Origin: an uncultured Desulfobacter sp.
GTDB taxonomy: Bacteria > Desulfobacterota > Desulfobacteria > Desulfobacterales > Desulfobacteraceae
NCBI RefSeq assembly: GCF_963666675.1
Contig: NZ_OY762929.1
Span: 4,032,001-4,096,000 of the forward strand
DNA length: 64,000 nt
Reading direction: 5' to 3'
Shown: positions 17,422 through 26,250 of the stretch, piece by piece
Position numbering within the stretch: the stretch's first letter is position 1
Layout of the letters: each line of letters begins with the position of its first letter
Position numbers and translations under genes: made by a program
Notes under the pieces: model-generated
The model's database searches: none
Told to the model about the DNA's origin: nothing
The model's input: only the letters and a program-made list of their open reading frames with translations

Positions 17422-18264
17422 TCAGGTTTTAGGACTGTAATGGCGCTTCAACCAGGATCCCAGCCCGTCAAGGCCGGGAAACAGCACGCGCTCTGTTATA
17501 TTGCACAAATCCAATTTATCCCGGCATTCCCATTTCAGGTCTGCCGGAATAATAATGCGCTGGAAACACTCCGTATGAACATTGAGCCAGTCATCGATCA
17601 TGCGGCAGGGATTGGGCATGACTGAAAAAAGAGCATACTGGTTCACAATGCGCTCGTCAATGGATGGCGGTTCAAAAAAAAGCAGGAACTCTTCGGACCG
17701 GCCCAGGGCATCAAACTGGGTTAAGGTTTCAACATACTGGTGAAAGGTTTTCTCCCCGGCGTGGCAGTCCGGTCTTTCCTGGCCGATACTGGTGAGCAGT
17801 TCCACGGTAAAGGCCTGGGCGCCTTCGGTGGTCAGTTGCCCTTTAAGTTCCAAGGGCAGCAGTTCATGAACCTGTTCATAATTGATCCGCCAGATCACCC
17901 CGTCCACGTCAAACCGTTCAATATTGGCCAGGGCAAAATGAAGGGCGATTAACGGTGAATAGGTCCAGTCCATCAAGCGAGTGGGCAGTCCGTGGTGCTG
18001 GGCCACGGCCAGAAGATGCCAGAAAGAATCGGGATCTTCGCGTCCCTGGGCCCGGGAGTATTTTCGAAAATTGCGCAGCAGATGCTTTTCAAGGGTCCAG
18101 AACGGGCCACCCAAACGCATCAAAGAGGTCTCAAGGCGGTAGGCGGCATCGGAGAGCCCCCGGTAAACAAAGGGGGGGCGGTACCTTTGAATGGTATCAT
18201 TCCAGGACCCCTTGAATAATTCCTCCTGGAGCATGCCCCAGGAATCAACAATAATATCCAGCAT
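17422..18264 (-). CDS. FRG domain-containing protein
   Basis: A 280-residue soluble protein with an FRG domain (PF08867) at its N-terminus: FVYRGLSDAAYRLETSLMR near residue 30. A family-typical histidine-rich segment follows (LAVAQHHGLPTRLMDWT), then SPLIALHFAL. FRG proteins are of uncertain biochemical function, though some occur in defence and toxin contexts; nothing here shows such a context. The start at 18264 (MLDIIVDSW) is preferred over an in-frame ATG 19 codons earlier because GGGGGAG lies just before it. It lies 45 bp upstream of the SLC13 gene on the same strand and may be co-transcribed with it. Confidence 0.82.
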   Translation of the reverse strand: MLDIIVDSWGMLQEELFKGSWNDTIQRYRPPFVYRGLSDAAYRLETSLMRLGGPFWTLEKHLLRNFRKYSRAQGREDPDSFWHLLAVAQHHGLPTRLMDWTYSPLIALHFALANIERFDVDGVIWRINYEQVHELLPLELKGQLTTEGAQAFTVELLTSIGQERPDCHAGEKTFHQYVETLTQFDALGRSEEFLLFFEPPSIDERIVNQYALFSVMPNPCRMIDDWLNVHTECFQRIIIPADLKWECRDKLDLCNITERVLFPGLDGLGSWLKRHYSPKT

Positions 18265-18399
18265 AAAACAATCTCCCCCGGGCAACCCCGGTCTCTTCAA
18301 TTTATGACTTGTAAATATCACATTTGGTTAAACTGGTCACATTTGTTTACAAATATAATCACGCCGCGAATTGTATTAGCCCTATCTAACTTATATAAA

Positions 18400-18428
18400 T
18401 TGACATACTTTATTCTCTATGCCATAAC
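18400..18428 (+). promoter_or_regulatory. Probable sigma-70 promoter of the AraC-type regulator
   Basis: TTGACA, 17 bases, then CATAAC, about 20 bp before ATG 18449, in the divergent region between the FRG gene and the regulator. The -35 box is perfect and the -10 box is fair. Confidence 0.5.
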
Positions 18429-18448
18429 CCGACTGACCAGTAGAATAA

Positions 18449-19438
18449 ATGATTGTTATGGATAAGCTTATGCAGAAAATACAAATCTCACAAGAGCAGC
18501 ATGCAGACGATACAACGTTTTTGAAGATCTATGAACGCCCCATGCCACTGGACTTAGGCAAAGGAAGGGTCCATGTTATGGCGCTCAATTCCGGTATTCG
18601 CCTAAGTATCTGCGATTATCAGATGCATGCTCCCACCCAACTCATATATAATGCTTTCCCCCGGGCCTTTGGTTTTGGTTTCTGCCTGTCCGGAGATATA
18701 ACCAACAGACCCTCGGAATTCAGAGATTCCGGAATTATCCGTTCGGGTCAAAGTGCAGTTTTTCATTTTGACGGGGGAGATCTGCTGGAAACAGTGAGTA
18801 CCGAACGGGTCATTCGGATTGATCTTATTCTGGAGCCTGACAACTTTCTGACCACCCTTCACAAAGACACCCATTTCACTTTTCCAGCCATAGAAAGCAT
18901 TCTGACCCGTCCTGGCCGTCTTTTCCATCCCCTGACGAGCGCCATGCAAAGGGCTCTTTTGCAAATGGTCAATTGCCCCTACCGTGGTTCAACCCGAGAT
19001 TTTTTTATGGAAAGCAAAGCGTTGGAACTGATTACCTATAAACTGGATCAACTGGGAGAGCAGCAAAACCGGCTAACGGCAAAGGCCTTTTTAGACGATG
19101 AATTAATTGACAAAACACGTTACGCAGGCCGTTTATTGACCCTGGATTTGGAAAGTCCACCCGCCATTTCCGCTATCTGCAGCCAGGTGGGCATGTGCCG
19201 CACCAAGCTTCACCAGTGTTTCCAAAAAGTTTACGGTACAACTCCCTTTGAATACCTGCGCATGAAACGCCTGGAAACGGCCCGGAGGCTTTTACACCAA
19301 GGCGGAATGAATGTAACCCAGGTTGCGTTTGCCGTGGGATACACCAGCCTGAGCCATTTTTCCAAAGCGTTTAAACACTATACAGGTTGCCTTCCTAGCC
19401 ACTATCGTCCCAGAGGCTTAGAAAAAAAAACAACATAG
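18449..19438 (+). CDS. AraC family transcriptional regulator (PchR-like)
   Basis: A 329-residue DNA-binding activator. The C-terminal ~100 residues hold the two helix-turn-helix motifs of the AraC family (ICSQVGMCRTKLHQCFQKVYG, with the second at VTQVAFAVGYTSLSHFSKAF) and the usual PSHYR end. The N-terminal ~220 residues resemble ligand-sensing parts of PchR/YbtA-type regulators of siderophore receptors. The next gene is a TonB receptor 150 bp downstream on the same strand, a classic arrangement in which the regulator senses the incoming ferric siderophore and activates its receptor. ATG 18449 or 18458 could be the start. The ligand is not identified. Confidence 0.88.
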   Translation: MIVMDKLMQKIQISQEQHADDTTFLKIYERPMPLDLGKGRVHVMALNSGIRLSICDYQMHAPTQLIYNAFPRAFGFGFCLSGDITNRPSEFRDSGIIRSGQSAVFHFDGGDLLETVSTERVIRIDLILEPDNFLTTLHKDTHFTFPAIESILTRPGRLFHPLTSAMQRALLQMVNCPYRGSTRDFFMESKALELITYKLDQLGEQQNRLTAKAFLDDELIDKTRYAGRLLTLDLESPPAISAICSQVGMCRTKLHQCFQKVYGTTPFEYLRMKRLETARRLLHQGGMNVTQVAFAVGYTSLSHFSKAFKHYTGCLPSHYRPRGLEKKTT

Positions 19439-19588
19439 CGCTAAAAATTGCCGCGGAAAAACAAAACACCGTTAGCAACAAACCCAATATTATATTAGAA
19501 GCTCCTAAGAATCTTTAAAACACAACCTTTTAAGCAATCATGCGAAAAAAGTGTTGAATAAGTTTTCCCTTTAAAAAGGAGCGCTGAT

Positions 19589-21760
19589 ATGAGGCGTATA
19601 TTATTACCCATGAAAACCATTGGATACCAACTGTCACTATTTGGCGCCGTCTGTTTTATTCTCCTGTGCCTTTCACAAAAAACCTGGGCAGACAATTCTG
19701 ACTTAAAACATGAAGCCGGCACAGGTGCTGAGGTCGGGCAGGTGGGAATCCAGGATAGTCAGATCCCGGAAAAGCCCAAGGAAGCTGTATTGTCCGACAT
19801 TATCGTCACGGGTGAAAAAATAGACAAAACCGTACTTGATTCAGGCAGCAGTGTTCAAGTGTATGATGCACAGCGGCTTAAAACAACAGTGAATGCCACA
19901 CAAATTTCCGACTTGTTAAAAATGACACCCAATATTGTGGACATTGGAAACGGCAACTTTTTACCCGTAATCCGCGGCAGTGACGGTGCAGGTCCCGGCC
20001 GGGGGGCTGTGGCCTTTGTCACCGGTACCCGGCCCCGGCTGAATATGAGTCTGGACGGTCGCTCACTGACATATAACGAAGTGGCCTTTGGCCCCCAGTC
20101 CTTGTGGGATGTGGAACAGGTTGAAATTTTCCTGGGCCCCCAAAGCTATATCCAGGGCAGAAACTCCATTGCCGGAGCCGTGATCGTGGATTCCAAAGAC
20201 CCCGGTTTTGATTGGGAAGAAGGCTTTAAATTCGGGCTTGGCGAACAAAGCTATCAGCAGACGGCGGCTTACATTTCCGGACCTGTTGTAAAAGATGAAC
20301 TGGCCTTGCGTGTCAGCGTTGACCGCCAGACACGTGAAAGCTTCACGGATCTGGCTTCATACGATCCAGCCGGAGATCCCAAGGAAATTGAGGTCACCAC
20401 TGTCCGGGCCAAACTGCTCTACCTGCCCTCGGCACTTCCGGAGCTTGAAACAAAACTTTCCGTACAGCATTTTAATACCCGGGCTCCCCAAAGTGAGGCG
20501 CAGGTAGCACCCGCCGACTCCGGATCCAAATTCAGCGGCCCCCGTCCGGTGTGGGAAACAAAATCCACCAGCGGTATCTGGGACTTAGGGTGGCGTTTTA
20601 ATCAAAATGTCTACTTTGAAAACAAACTGATCTGCACCGATTTTTCAAACGACCGTATTACCCTGCCCAGCGATTCTTACGCCAGTATCGACGGAGACGA
20701 GTTCCAGGTGGAACCGTTGCTCAGATACACTGGGAACGGCAACCTGGTAGGCGCCCTGTTCGGCTTGCGCTATTTTAACGCCTCCCAGGATGAATTTGTC
20801 AACATATACGGCGGTAGCGACTTTAAAGATGAAACCCAAACAGCTTCGGTATTCGGCGAAATCACCTACGCAGTGATCCCAAAGGTTGAAGTAACTGTTG
20901 GCGGTCGTTTCGAACATGAACATCGGCAACGCCAGGGGGGAGGCCAGGGACTGAATTACGGCGGCACCATTTACAATGTAAAGGTGGATTTTGATGAAAC
21001 CTATTCGGTCTTCCTGCCCAAACTGGATATTGCCTGGAAAATAAAAGATCACCACACGTTAGGGGTAAAGGCGGCCCGGGGCTACCGTGCCGGTGGTGCA
21101 GGCATCACCTTTGATGTGCCCTGGACCAGTTATGCCTTTGACGAAGAATATGTCTGGAACTATGAATTATACACCCGCCACCGGCTGTTCAAGGAAACTC
21201 TGGAGCTGACGGCTAACATATTTTTTAATGATTATGAAGATATGCAGTTGCCTTATTATATCAACTCAAGTGCGGTAACCATCATCAACGCCGAAGAAGC
21301 CCAAAGCTATGGTGCAGAACTCAGTGTTCGATGGATGCCTGTTCGCAATCTGGAATTGTTCGGCGGCATCGGCCTTTTGAAAACTGAAATTGAACAGATT
21401 TCCATTGAATCGTACAAGGGCAATGAGCTGGCCCGGTCACCTGGTTACACCGCGAATATCGGTGCCATGTATAAATTACCATATGGATTTGACATCAGCG
21501 GGAATATTAATTTCAAGGATGATTACTACGCCTACTATGACAACGATGGCCAGGGCGCCATTGATGCATACTGGACGGCGGATCTGCAGCTTGGATACAA
21601 TTTTTCAGACTGGTGGTTTGTAAAAACCGGCAGAATCTGCCTTTTTGCCCATAACTTGTTTGACGAAGACCAGACCATTTTGATTGCTGGCAATGACACA
21701 GATGCACCGTTAAAGCAGCGCCCAAGAATGGTTGGTGTTTCCGTTGAACTCAATTTTTAA
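19589..21760 (+). CDS. TonB-dependent siderophore-type receptor
   Basis: A 723-residue outer-membrane receptor. It has a signal segment (about residues 8-34, ending near KTWADN), a TonB-box-like stretch (DIIVTGEKIDKTV), a plug with RGSDGAGPGRGAVAF and GPQSYIQGRNSIAGAV, and a barrel ending in VELNF. Size and motifs fit ferric-siderophore receptors. AAAAAGGAGCG precedes ATG 19589. It is located between an AraC/PchR-like regulator and a PepSY membrane protein, the pattern of an iron-complex uptake locus where iron is released by reduction at the inner membrane. The start could also be the internal ATG at codon 8. Confidence 0.92.
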   Translation: MRRILLPMKTIGYQLSLFGAVCFILLCLSQKTWADNSDLKHEAGTGAEVGQVGIQDSQIPEKPKEAVLSDIIVTGEKIDKTVLDSGSSVQVYDAQRLKTTVNATQISDLLKMTPNIVDIGNGNFLPVIRGSDGAGPGRGAVAFVTGTRPRLNMSLDGRSLTYNEVAFGPQSLWDVEQVEIFLGPQSYIQGRNSIAGAVIVDSKDPGFDWEEGFKFGLGEQSYQQTAAYISGPVVKDELALRVSVDRQTRESFTDLASYDPAGDPKEIEVTTVRAKLLYLPSALPELETKLSVQHFNTRAPQSEAQVAPADSGSKFSGPRPVWETKSTSGIWDLGWRFNQNVYFENKLICTDFSNDRITLPSDSYASIDGDEFQVEPLLRYTGNGNLVGALFGLRYFNASQDEFVNIYGGSDFKDETQTASVFGEITYAVIPKVEVTVGGRFEHEHRQRQGGGQGLNYGGTIYNVKVDFDETYSVFLPKLDIAWKIKDHHTLGVKAARGYRAGGAGITFDVPWTSYAFDEEYVWNYELYTRHRLFKETLELTANIFFNDYEDMQLPYYINSSAVTIINAEEAQSYGAELSVRWMPVRNLELFGGIGLLKTEIEQISIESYKGNELARSPGYTANIGAMYKLPYGFDISGNINFKDDYYAYYDNDGQGAIDAYWTADLQLGYNFSDWWFVKTGRICLFAHNLFDEDQTILIAGNDTDAPLKQRPRMVGVSVELNF

Positions 21761-21771
21761 AAAAGAAAATC

Positions 21772-22080
21772 TTGCTGATGCTGACTGAATTTTTAACAAC
21801 ACTGTCAACGCCGGACAAGCCAGGCGGGCGCATCGGATGGTTCAGATACGTGTGTGCAGGTCTCGGCGGATTTGCCGTGGCCTATTCTGCCATGGCTATG
21901 CTTGTCTGTCTGATCCCCGGGGACAGAACACATGTGCTCTTCATCCCGTTTTTATTTACCCCTTTTGCCTGGGCCTGCACCGGATTATGGATCTCACTGT
22001 CCTCGACCCACCTCAAGGCACTGGTCAGAAGCTGTGTACCCACGCTGCTGTTCTCCCTGGCAGTTGCATGGCTCGTCTGA
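21772..22080 (+). CDS. Small membrane protein of iron-uptake locus (DUF3649-like)
   Basis: A 102-residue protein with three hydrophobic segments (around residues 26-48, 54-74 and 82-101). It is placed between a TonB receptor and a PepSY membrane protein. In many siderophore loci a small DUF3649-type protein sits in just this place, and the sequence style agrees, but I cannot confirm the family by eye. It starts 11 bp after the receptor stop and ends 15 bp before the PepSY start, so it is in the same operon. It probably assists the PepSY protein in the inner membrane. Confidence 0.75.
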   Translation: MLMLTEFLTTLSTPDKPGGRIGWFRYVCAGLGGFAVAYSAMAMLVCLIPGDRTHVLFIPFLFTPFAWACTGLWISLSSTHLKALVRSCVPTLLFSLAVAWLV

Positions 22081-22095
22081 AAAAGGATGCAAATA

Positions 22096-23628
22096 ATGAA
22101 ACCAAGGCTTTCCAGACCACACCGTCAGAAACTGTTGAGCGGCCATGCCGGCATCGGCATTGTGCTGTCCTATTTTCTTTATTTTTCGATTTTTTTTGGT
22201 TTGTTCGCTATTTTTCTGCCCTTTCTTCAAACCTGGGAAAAACCCTCACGGCATTTTGCCCTGGCAGACATCACCGCCATCCGGTACGAACCCATGCTGG
22301 CCGAAGTATTGGCCGATCCGGATATCCCAAAGGACAGAATTTTTATTAATGTACCCGGCTTCAAGGGTGATCCGGCACTGATCATCCACCACATGTTTTC
22401 AAAAAAATACCTGTTTGATCCCAATACCGGCAAACAGATCAGGGATGAAGGCAACGCCTCCGGCCTTGCCTGGTTTTTAAACGGTATGCATTATGGCCGC
22501 CCCCTGATGAAACCGGGCATCATGGTCTTCGGATTCGTCTCCACAGGAGTGCTGTTTTTGATGGTCGGCGGCCTGTTTCTGGTATGGGGTGTCACTTACA
22601 AAAGCACAGGTAAAACAAAGCGGGGGCAATATTCACGCCTGCATCGAAAAATTTTCACATGGACGTTTCCTGTTTTTCTCTTGATTCTGATCTGCGCCAC
22701 GGTCATGGGGGTCAGTTTTGACGCCATGGGTCCCATGACCCGTGCGGCGACAAAGGGCGAGCACAACGCTATCCGCCCGGTGATCGGCCCTGTTTTATTC
22801 CCCGAGGAAAAGGCGGAACCGGCCGCTGGTAAAACGGCTTCTATGCGGCCCATTTCAAGGCTGGTCAAAAAAGGGCAGGATGCAGCGCCCCACTTAAATA
22901 TCCAAAGAATAGTGCTTTACAACTGGGGGGATAAAACCGCCCGGATTCAACTGGAAGGGACAGACAGGGCGGCCCCGTTTTTAACCGGAATCACCAACAA
23001 GCCCTATATCATTCTCAATGCCGTTGACGGCAGGGTTTTAAAAAAGGTCACAACCACGGACAGGCCCTGGCCTGTTCTACTCACCGAGGGTATCTACTGC
23101 ATCCATTTGCTTTTTGGGCTGAACATATATCTGCGCCTGTTGATTTTCATGGTGGCCTTTGCCTGCCTGGTCGCCGTGGGTTGCGGTGTTATGGTCCATC
23201 TTGAAAAACAGGCGAAAAAATTTAAGCACCCGACCCTGGTTTACCACTGGCTTGAAAAGTTCTCTCTTGCCTTCATGATCGGCTTAATCCCTGCCACAGG
23301 CTTGCTGTTTACCCTGCAATGGCTGCTTCCCTTTGACCTTAAAGACCGGATCATATGGCAGCAGGGGCTGTTTTTTGATTTGTGGGCTGCAAGCTTGTTC
23401 TGGTCTTTTTACAGAATTGATACCCATGGCACGACAAAACAATTTTTAGGATTGGGCGGGATTTTTTTTATGCTTGCCCCGGTGCTGCATTTTTTGAAAA
23501 CAGGGCTAAGCCCCGCAGCATTGTTCCAACACCATATGGCCCATATTTTTTGGGTGGATGCAGGCCTGATGTGTTTAGGTCTTTCATTAACTGCAATAGT
23601 CATTAAAGGAAAAAACAACAATGACTGA
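22096..23628 (+). CDS. PepSY-associated membrane protein (PiuB-like)
   Basis: An inner-membrane protein of 510 residues in the PepSY-TM/PiuB family. Members are linked to ferric-siderophore use, probably reducing or unloading iron in the periplasm. Membrane segments lie near residues 20-43, 145-170, 195-215, 340-375 and 400-500. A periplasmic portion (about 45-140) begins after the first segment (ITAIRYEP, then GFKGDPALIIHHMF). The start ATG 22096 is chosen because AAAAGG sits 9 bases before it; an in-frame ATG at 22087 overlaps that site. It overlaps the next gene by 8 bp. Family assignment is good; the exact reaction is inferred. Confidence 0.85.
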   Translation: MKPRLSRPHRQKLLSGHAGIGIVLSYFLYFSIFFGLFAIFLPFLQTWEKPSRHFALADITAIRYEPMLAEVLADPDIPKDRIFINVPGFKGDPALIIHHMFSKKYLFDPNTGKQIRDEGNASGLAWFLNGMHYGRPLMKPGIMVFGFVSTGVLFLMVGGLFLVWGVTYKSTGKTKRGQYSRLHRKIFTWTFPVFLLILICATVMGVSFDAMGPMTRAATKGEHNAIRPVIGPVLFPEEKAEPAAGKTASMRPISRLVKKGQDAAPHLNIQRIVLYNWGDKTARIQLEGTDRAAPFLTGITNKPYIILNAVDGRVLKKVTTTDRPWPVLLTEGIYCIHLLFGLNIYLRLLIFMVAFACLVAVGCGVMVHLEKQAKKFKHPTLVYHWLEKFSLAFMIGLIPATGLLFTLQWLLPFDLKDRIIWQQGLFFDLWAASLFWSFYRIDTHGTTKQFLGLGGIFFMLAPVLHFLKTGLSPAALFQHHMAHIFWVDAGLMCLGLSLTAIVIKGKNNND

Positions 23629-24133
23629 AAAATCACGATCCGCTTCTATTTTGTCTTTGCTCCTGGTGTTTTGCCTGGCCCCCTGTGCCTTTGCGCACTC
23701 CCTTATTGTAGGGGTTTACAGCAATGATGACGATACCATTACAGTGGAAGGCAAATATGACACCGGAGCCACCGCACAAGGGGCCCAGGTGCGTTTAGAG
23801 TCCTTGGGCTCAGGCAAGGTATTGTTTAAACAACGCCTTGGTCTGGAAAGCGAACTGACCGTTAAAATGCCAGAAGAGCCCTATCGCATTGTTCTTGACG
23901 GCGGTCCGGGCCATGTGGCGATCAAAGAGGGAATTGCGCCCCCAAAGGGCTTTTCGGTGAAGCCCAAGTCGGGCCAACAAAAAACCCAAACCGCCCGCAG
24001 ACATGGAACGCCGAATTTAAGCCCTGCATACTTTGTCACACTGGGCCTTGTTTTTTGTTTTCTGTTTTTGACCCTTTTTATTTGCAGGCAAAATACAAAT
24101 AAAATAATCAAAACCATTCAAAATAATCGATAA
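23621..24133 (+). CDS. Periplasmic protein with C-terminal membrane anchor
   Basis: 170 residues: a signal peptide (about 1-25, ending CAFAHS), a beta-rich domain (about 26-115, HSLIVGVYSNDDDTITVEGKY), a Lys/Gln/Thr linker, and a membrane segment (about 135-155) with a basic tail. The layout resembles NikL-type accessory proteins of nickel transporters and DUF4198 proteins, where a conserved His at the mature N-terminus (here H26) may bind metal. The start overlaps the PepSY gene by 8 bp, so it belongs to the same operon. A metal-handling role is an inference from this likeness and the context. Confidence 0.7.
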   Translation: MTEKSRSASILSLLLVFCLAPCAFAHSLIVGVYSNDDDTITVEGKYDTGATAQGAQVRLESLGSGKVLFKQRLGLESELTVKMPEEPYRIVLDGGPGHVAIKEGIAPPKGFSVKPKSGQQKTQTARRHGTPNLSPAYFVTLGLVFCFLFLTLFICRQNTNKIIKTIQNNR

Positions 24134-24153
24134 ATCTAAAAAAGAAAGGCGCA

Positions 24154-25473
24154 ATTCACATCATTACAACAGATAGGGAAGGCCCAGTCATTTTAAAACT
24201 TGCCGGCCCCATGGTGCTCAGTTCAATGGGCATGATCGTGTTTAATCTTGTGGATACTTTTTTTGTGGGCCGGCTGGGGGGTGTTGCGCTTGCGGCTGTT
24301 TCCTTTACCTTTCCGGTTATCATGGTTCTTGGCAGTATTTCCCACGGCCTGAATGCCGGCATCACGGTATATGTGTCACGGGCCGCAGGCAAAGGGGACG
24401 TGCATCAAGCAGTTATTGTGGCGACCCGCGGGCTTATACTGGCACTGATGGTCGTGACAATTTTTTCAGCCATTGGTCTTGGCACCATGGAAACGATGTT
24501 TACCCGGCTGGGGGCAGATCACAGCACCCTGCCTTTGATTAAAGCATATATGTGTGTATGGTATCCGGGAGCGGTGTTCTTTGTTGTACCGGCAGCGGCC
24601 TATGCCACCATTTTCGGGCTGGGAGACACCCGGACACCGTCAGTGATCATTCTTGTCACAGCGCTGCTCAATGCCGGACTTGATCCGTTTCTGATTTTCG
24701 GCATCGGACCATGTCCCGCATTGGGTGTCAGCGGAGCTGCCATTGCCACTGTGATTGCCAGGGCCGCAGGCTTTGTTTATCTGCTTGGCCGGCCTTTGAT
24801 TCGTAAAAAAATATTCACCATAGGGCGGTTTCAACAGACCTCTATTTTCAGGGACTGGGCACGGATTTTACAGGTCGGTGGCCCGGGTATCGCGATTAAA
24901 CTGACGGCGCCGGCGTTTTCAGGCATGATCACCAGAATGGTGGCGGACTTTGGCAGCAGCGCTGTGGCGGGATTCGGTATTGCCCTTCGCCTTGAAATAC
25001 TTTTTCTGATCTTCATCAACGCTGTTGTTCAGGTGATGCCGGTCTTTATCGGACAAAACCTGGGTGCTGGGAAAAAAACACGCATCCGAAAGGGAATATC
25101 CTTTGCCAACCGTTTTTTTCTTGTTTGCGGCATCGTGGTTTACCTCTTTGCTTTAACCCTGGCAGGTCCGGTAGCACGCCTGATAAACCCGGGCCCTGAC
25201 ATCGTGAAGATAACCGTTTTGTATATGAACCTGGTACCTGTTTCCTATGGCTTTTATGCAATGATGCAGATGACTGTGTCCATTTTAAATGTGCTGCACA
25301 GACCCATACTGTCCACCGGCATCGTTGTGGCCCAGATTTTCGGCGTTTTCCTGCCTCTGGGCCTTTTGGGTGGTAGCTGTTTCGGTTTGCCAGGAATCTT
25401 CGGAGCCCTTGCTGTCTCCTGGACTATCGCAGGGATTTTTAGTGCCTGGTTGATCAGAATGAGTACCGCTTGA
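24154..25473 (+). CDS. MATE family efflux transporter, probable non-canonical ATT start
   Basis: A multidrug/toxin extrusion protein with about 12 membrane segments that exports compounds in exchange for Na+ or H+. Family signatures include VDTFFVGRLGG, the GLGDTRTP loop and NAGLDPFLIFG. The first ATG (24211) lies inside the first membrane helix (LKLAGPMVLSSMG). The family N-terminus, ITTDREGPVILKLAGPM, is readable upstream in frame with no ATG, GTG or TTG. An AAAGAAAGG ribosome-like site stands before ATT 24154, which I take as the start. It follows the PepSY operon after a 20-bp gap. In siderophore loci such an exporter may release the chelator. Start codon is uncertain; family is secure. 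Confidence 0.88.
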   Translation: MHIITTDREGPVILKLAGPMVLSSMGMIVFNLVDTFFVGRLGGVALAAVSFTFPVIMVLGSISHGLNAGITVYVSRAAGKGDVHQAVIVATRGLILALMVVTIFSAIGLGTMETMFTRLGADHSTLPLIKAYMCVWYPGAVFFVVPAAAYATIFGLGDTRTPSVIILVTALLNAGLDPFLIFGIGPCPALGVSGAAIATVIARAAGFVYLLGRPLIRKKIFTIGRFQQTSIFRDWARILQVGGPGIAIKLTAPAFSGMITRMVADFGSSAVAGFGIALRLEILFLIFINAVVQVMPVFIGQNLGAGKKTRIRKGISFANRFFLVCGIVVYLFALTLAGPVARLINPGPDIVKITVLYMNLVPVSYGFYAMMQMTVSILNVLHRPILSTGIVVAQIFGVFLPLGLLGGSCFGLPGIFGALAVSWTIAGIFSAWLIRMSTA

Positions 25474-25496
25474 GATAGACATTTGCATAAAAATCT

Positions 25497-25979
25497 TCAT
25501 AACTCAAATCTATGCGATGATAGTTCGCCTATCTGGTCCTCACCGAACACCGTAATACCGTTCTGCTTTAAAAGCGCGGTTGTCACCCCCATGCCGTCCA
25601 CAAGTGATCGGCTGAAACTGCCGTCATAGATCCGGCAACTGCCGCAGGAGGGGCTTTTCTGTTTTAAAAGGGCAATTTTGATACCACAGGCAACGGCTTT
25701 GTCCAATGCGGCCTGGGCGCCTTTGATAAAAAATTCCGTTACATCGGCCTGACCTGTTACCACCCGGGCCGTTCCGTCCCATACCCCGGGGCCGCCGCCG
25801 GGGGTAATCTCTGCAGGGGGCCGGGGTACCGGAAGGCCGCCGTCCATTTCCGGACAGACCGGCACCAGCAATCCCCTGGCCCGCCATTGATCGATAAGTG
25901 AAGATTCAAAGGGGCAGGATTGACCGTCATAGCGCACCGGCCTGCCCAGCAGGCAGGCTGAAATCAGTATTTTTTCCAT
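25497..25979 (-). CDS. DUF523 family protein
   Basis: 160 residues. Family signatures are the N-terminal ISACLLGRPVRYDG motif, VPVCPEMDGGLPVPRPPAEI, and KSPSCGS near residue 125; several conserved Cys suggest a metal or redox site. Function is not established. The start at 25979 (MEKILISACLL) is where family members begin. Upstream in-frame ATG codons would add a 39-residue extension of unusual composition and are not supported. The end lies 23 bp from the end of the MATE gene, so the two genes converge. Confidence 0.85.
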   Translation of the reverse strand: MEKILISACLLGRPVRYDGQSCPFESSLIDQWRARGLLVPVCPEMDGGLPVPRPPAEITPGGGPGVWDGTARVVTGQADVTEFFIKGAQAALDKAVACGIKIALLKQKSPSCGSCRIYDGSFSRSLVDGMGVTTALLKQNGITVFGEDQIGELSSHRFEL

Positions 25980-26250
25980 GGTCAACTTATATATCAGCAT
26001 TGTGTTTGTTTGTAAAAATTTCTTGACTGGGCAGCGAAATCTATGCAATGAATTATCATTCATTTTGGAACAAAACAGACCTCCGAAATGCGACAAAGCG
26101 CCCCGTTTATTTATAAATTATTGTAATTAAAATGTGATCAATATAAAATTAATATACGGGAAACAACACAAACTCAGAATATAGCCAAAATATTATATAT
26201 GAGGGTTTGTTCACTAAGCATTCCATACGAATCCATAGTAAGGAGGCGAC

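Noticed and set aside
17422..18264. FRG-domain gene as a phage-defence gene
   Set aside because: It stands beside a transporter with no toxin, nuclease or defence partner; the domain alone does not show defence.
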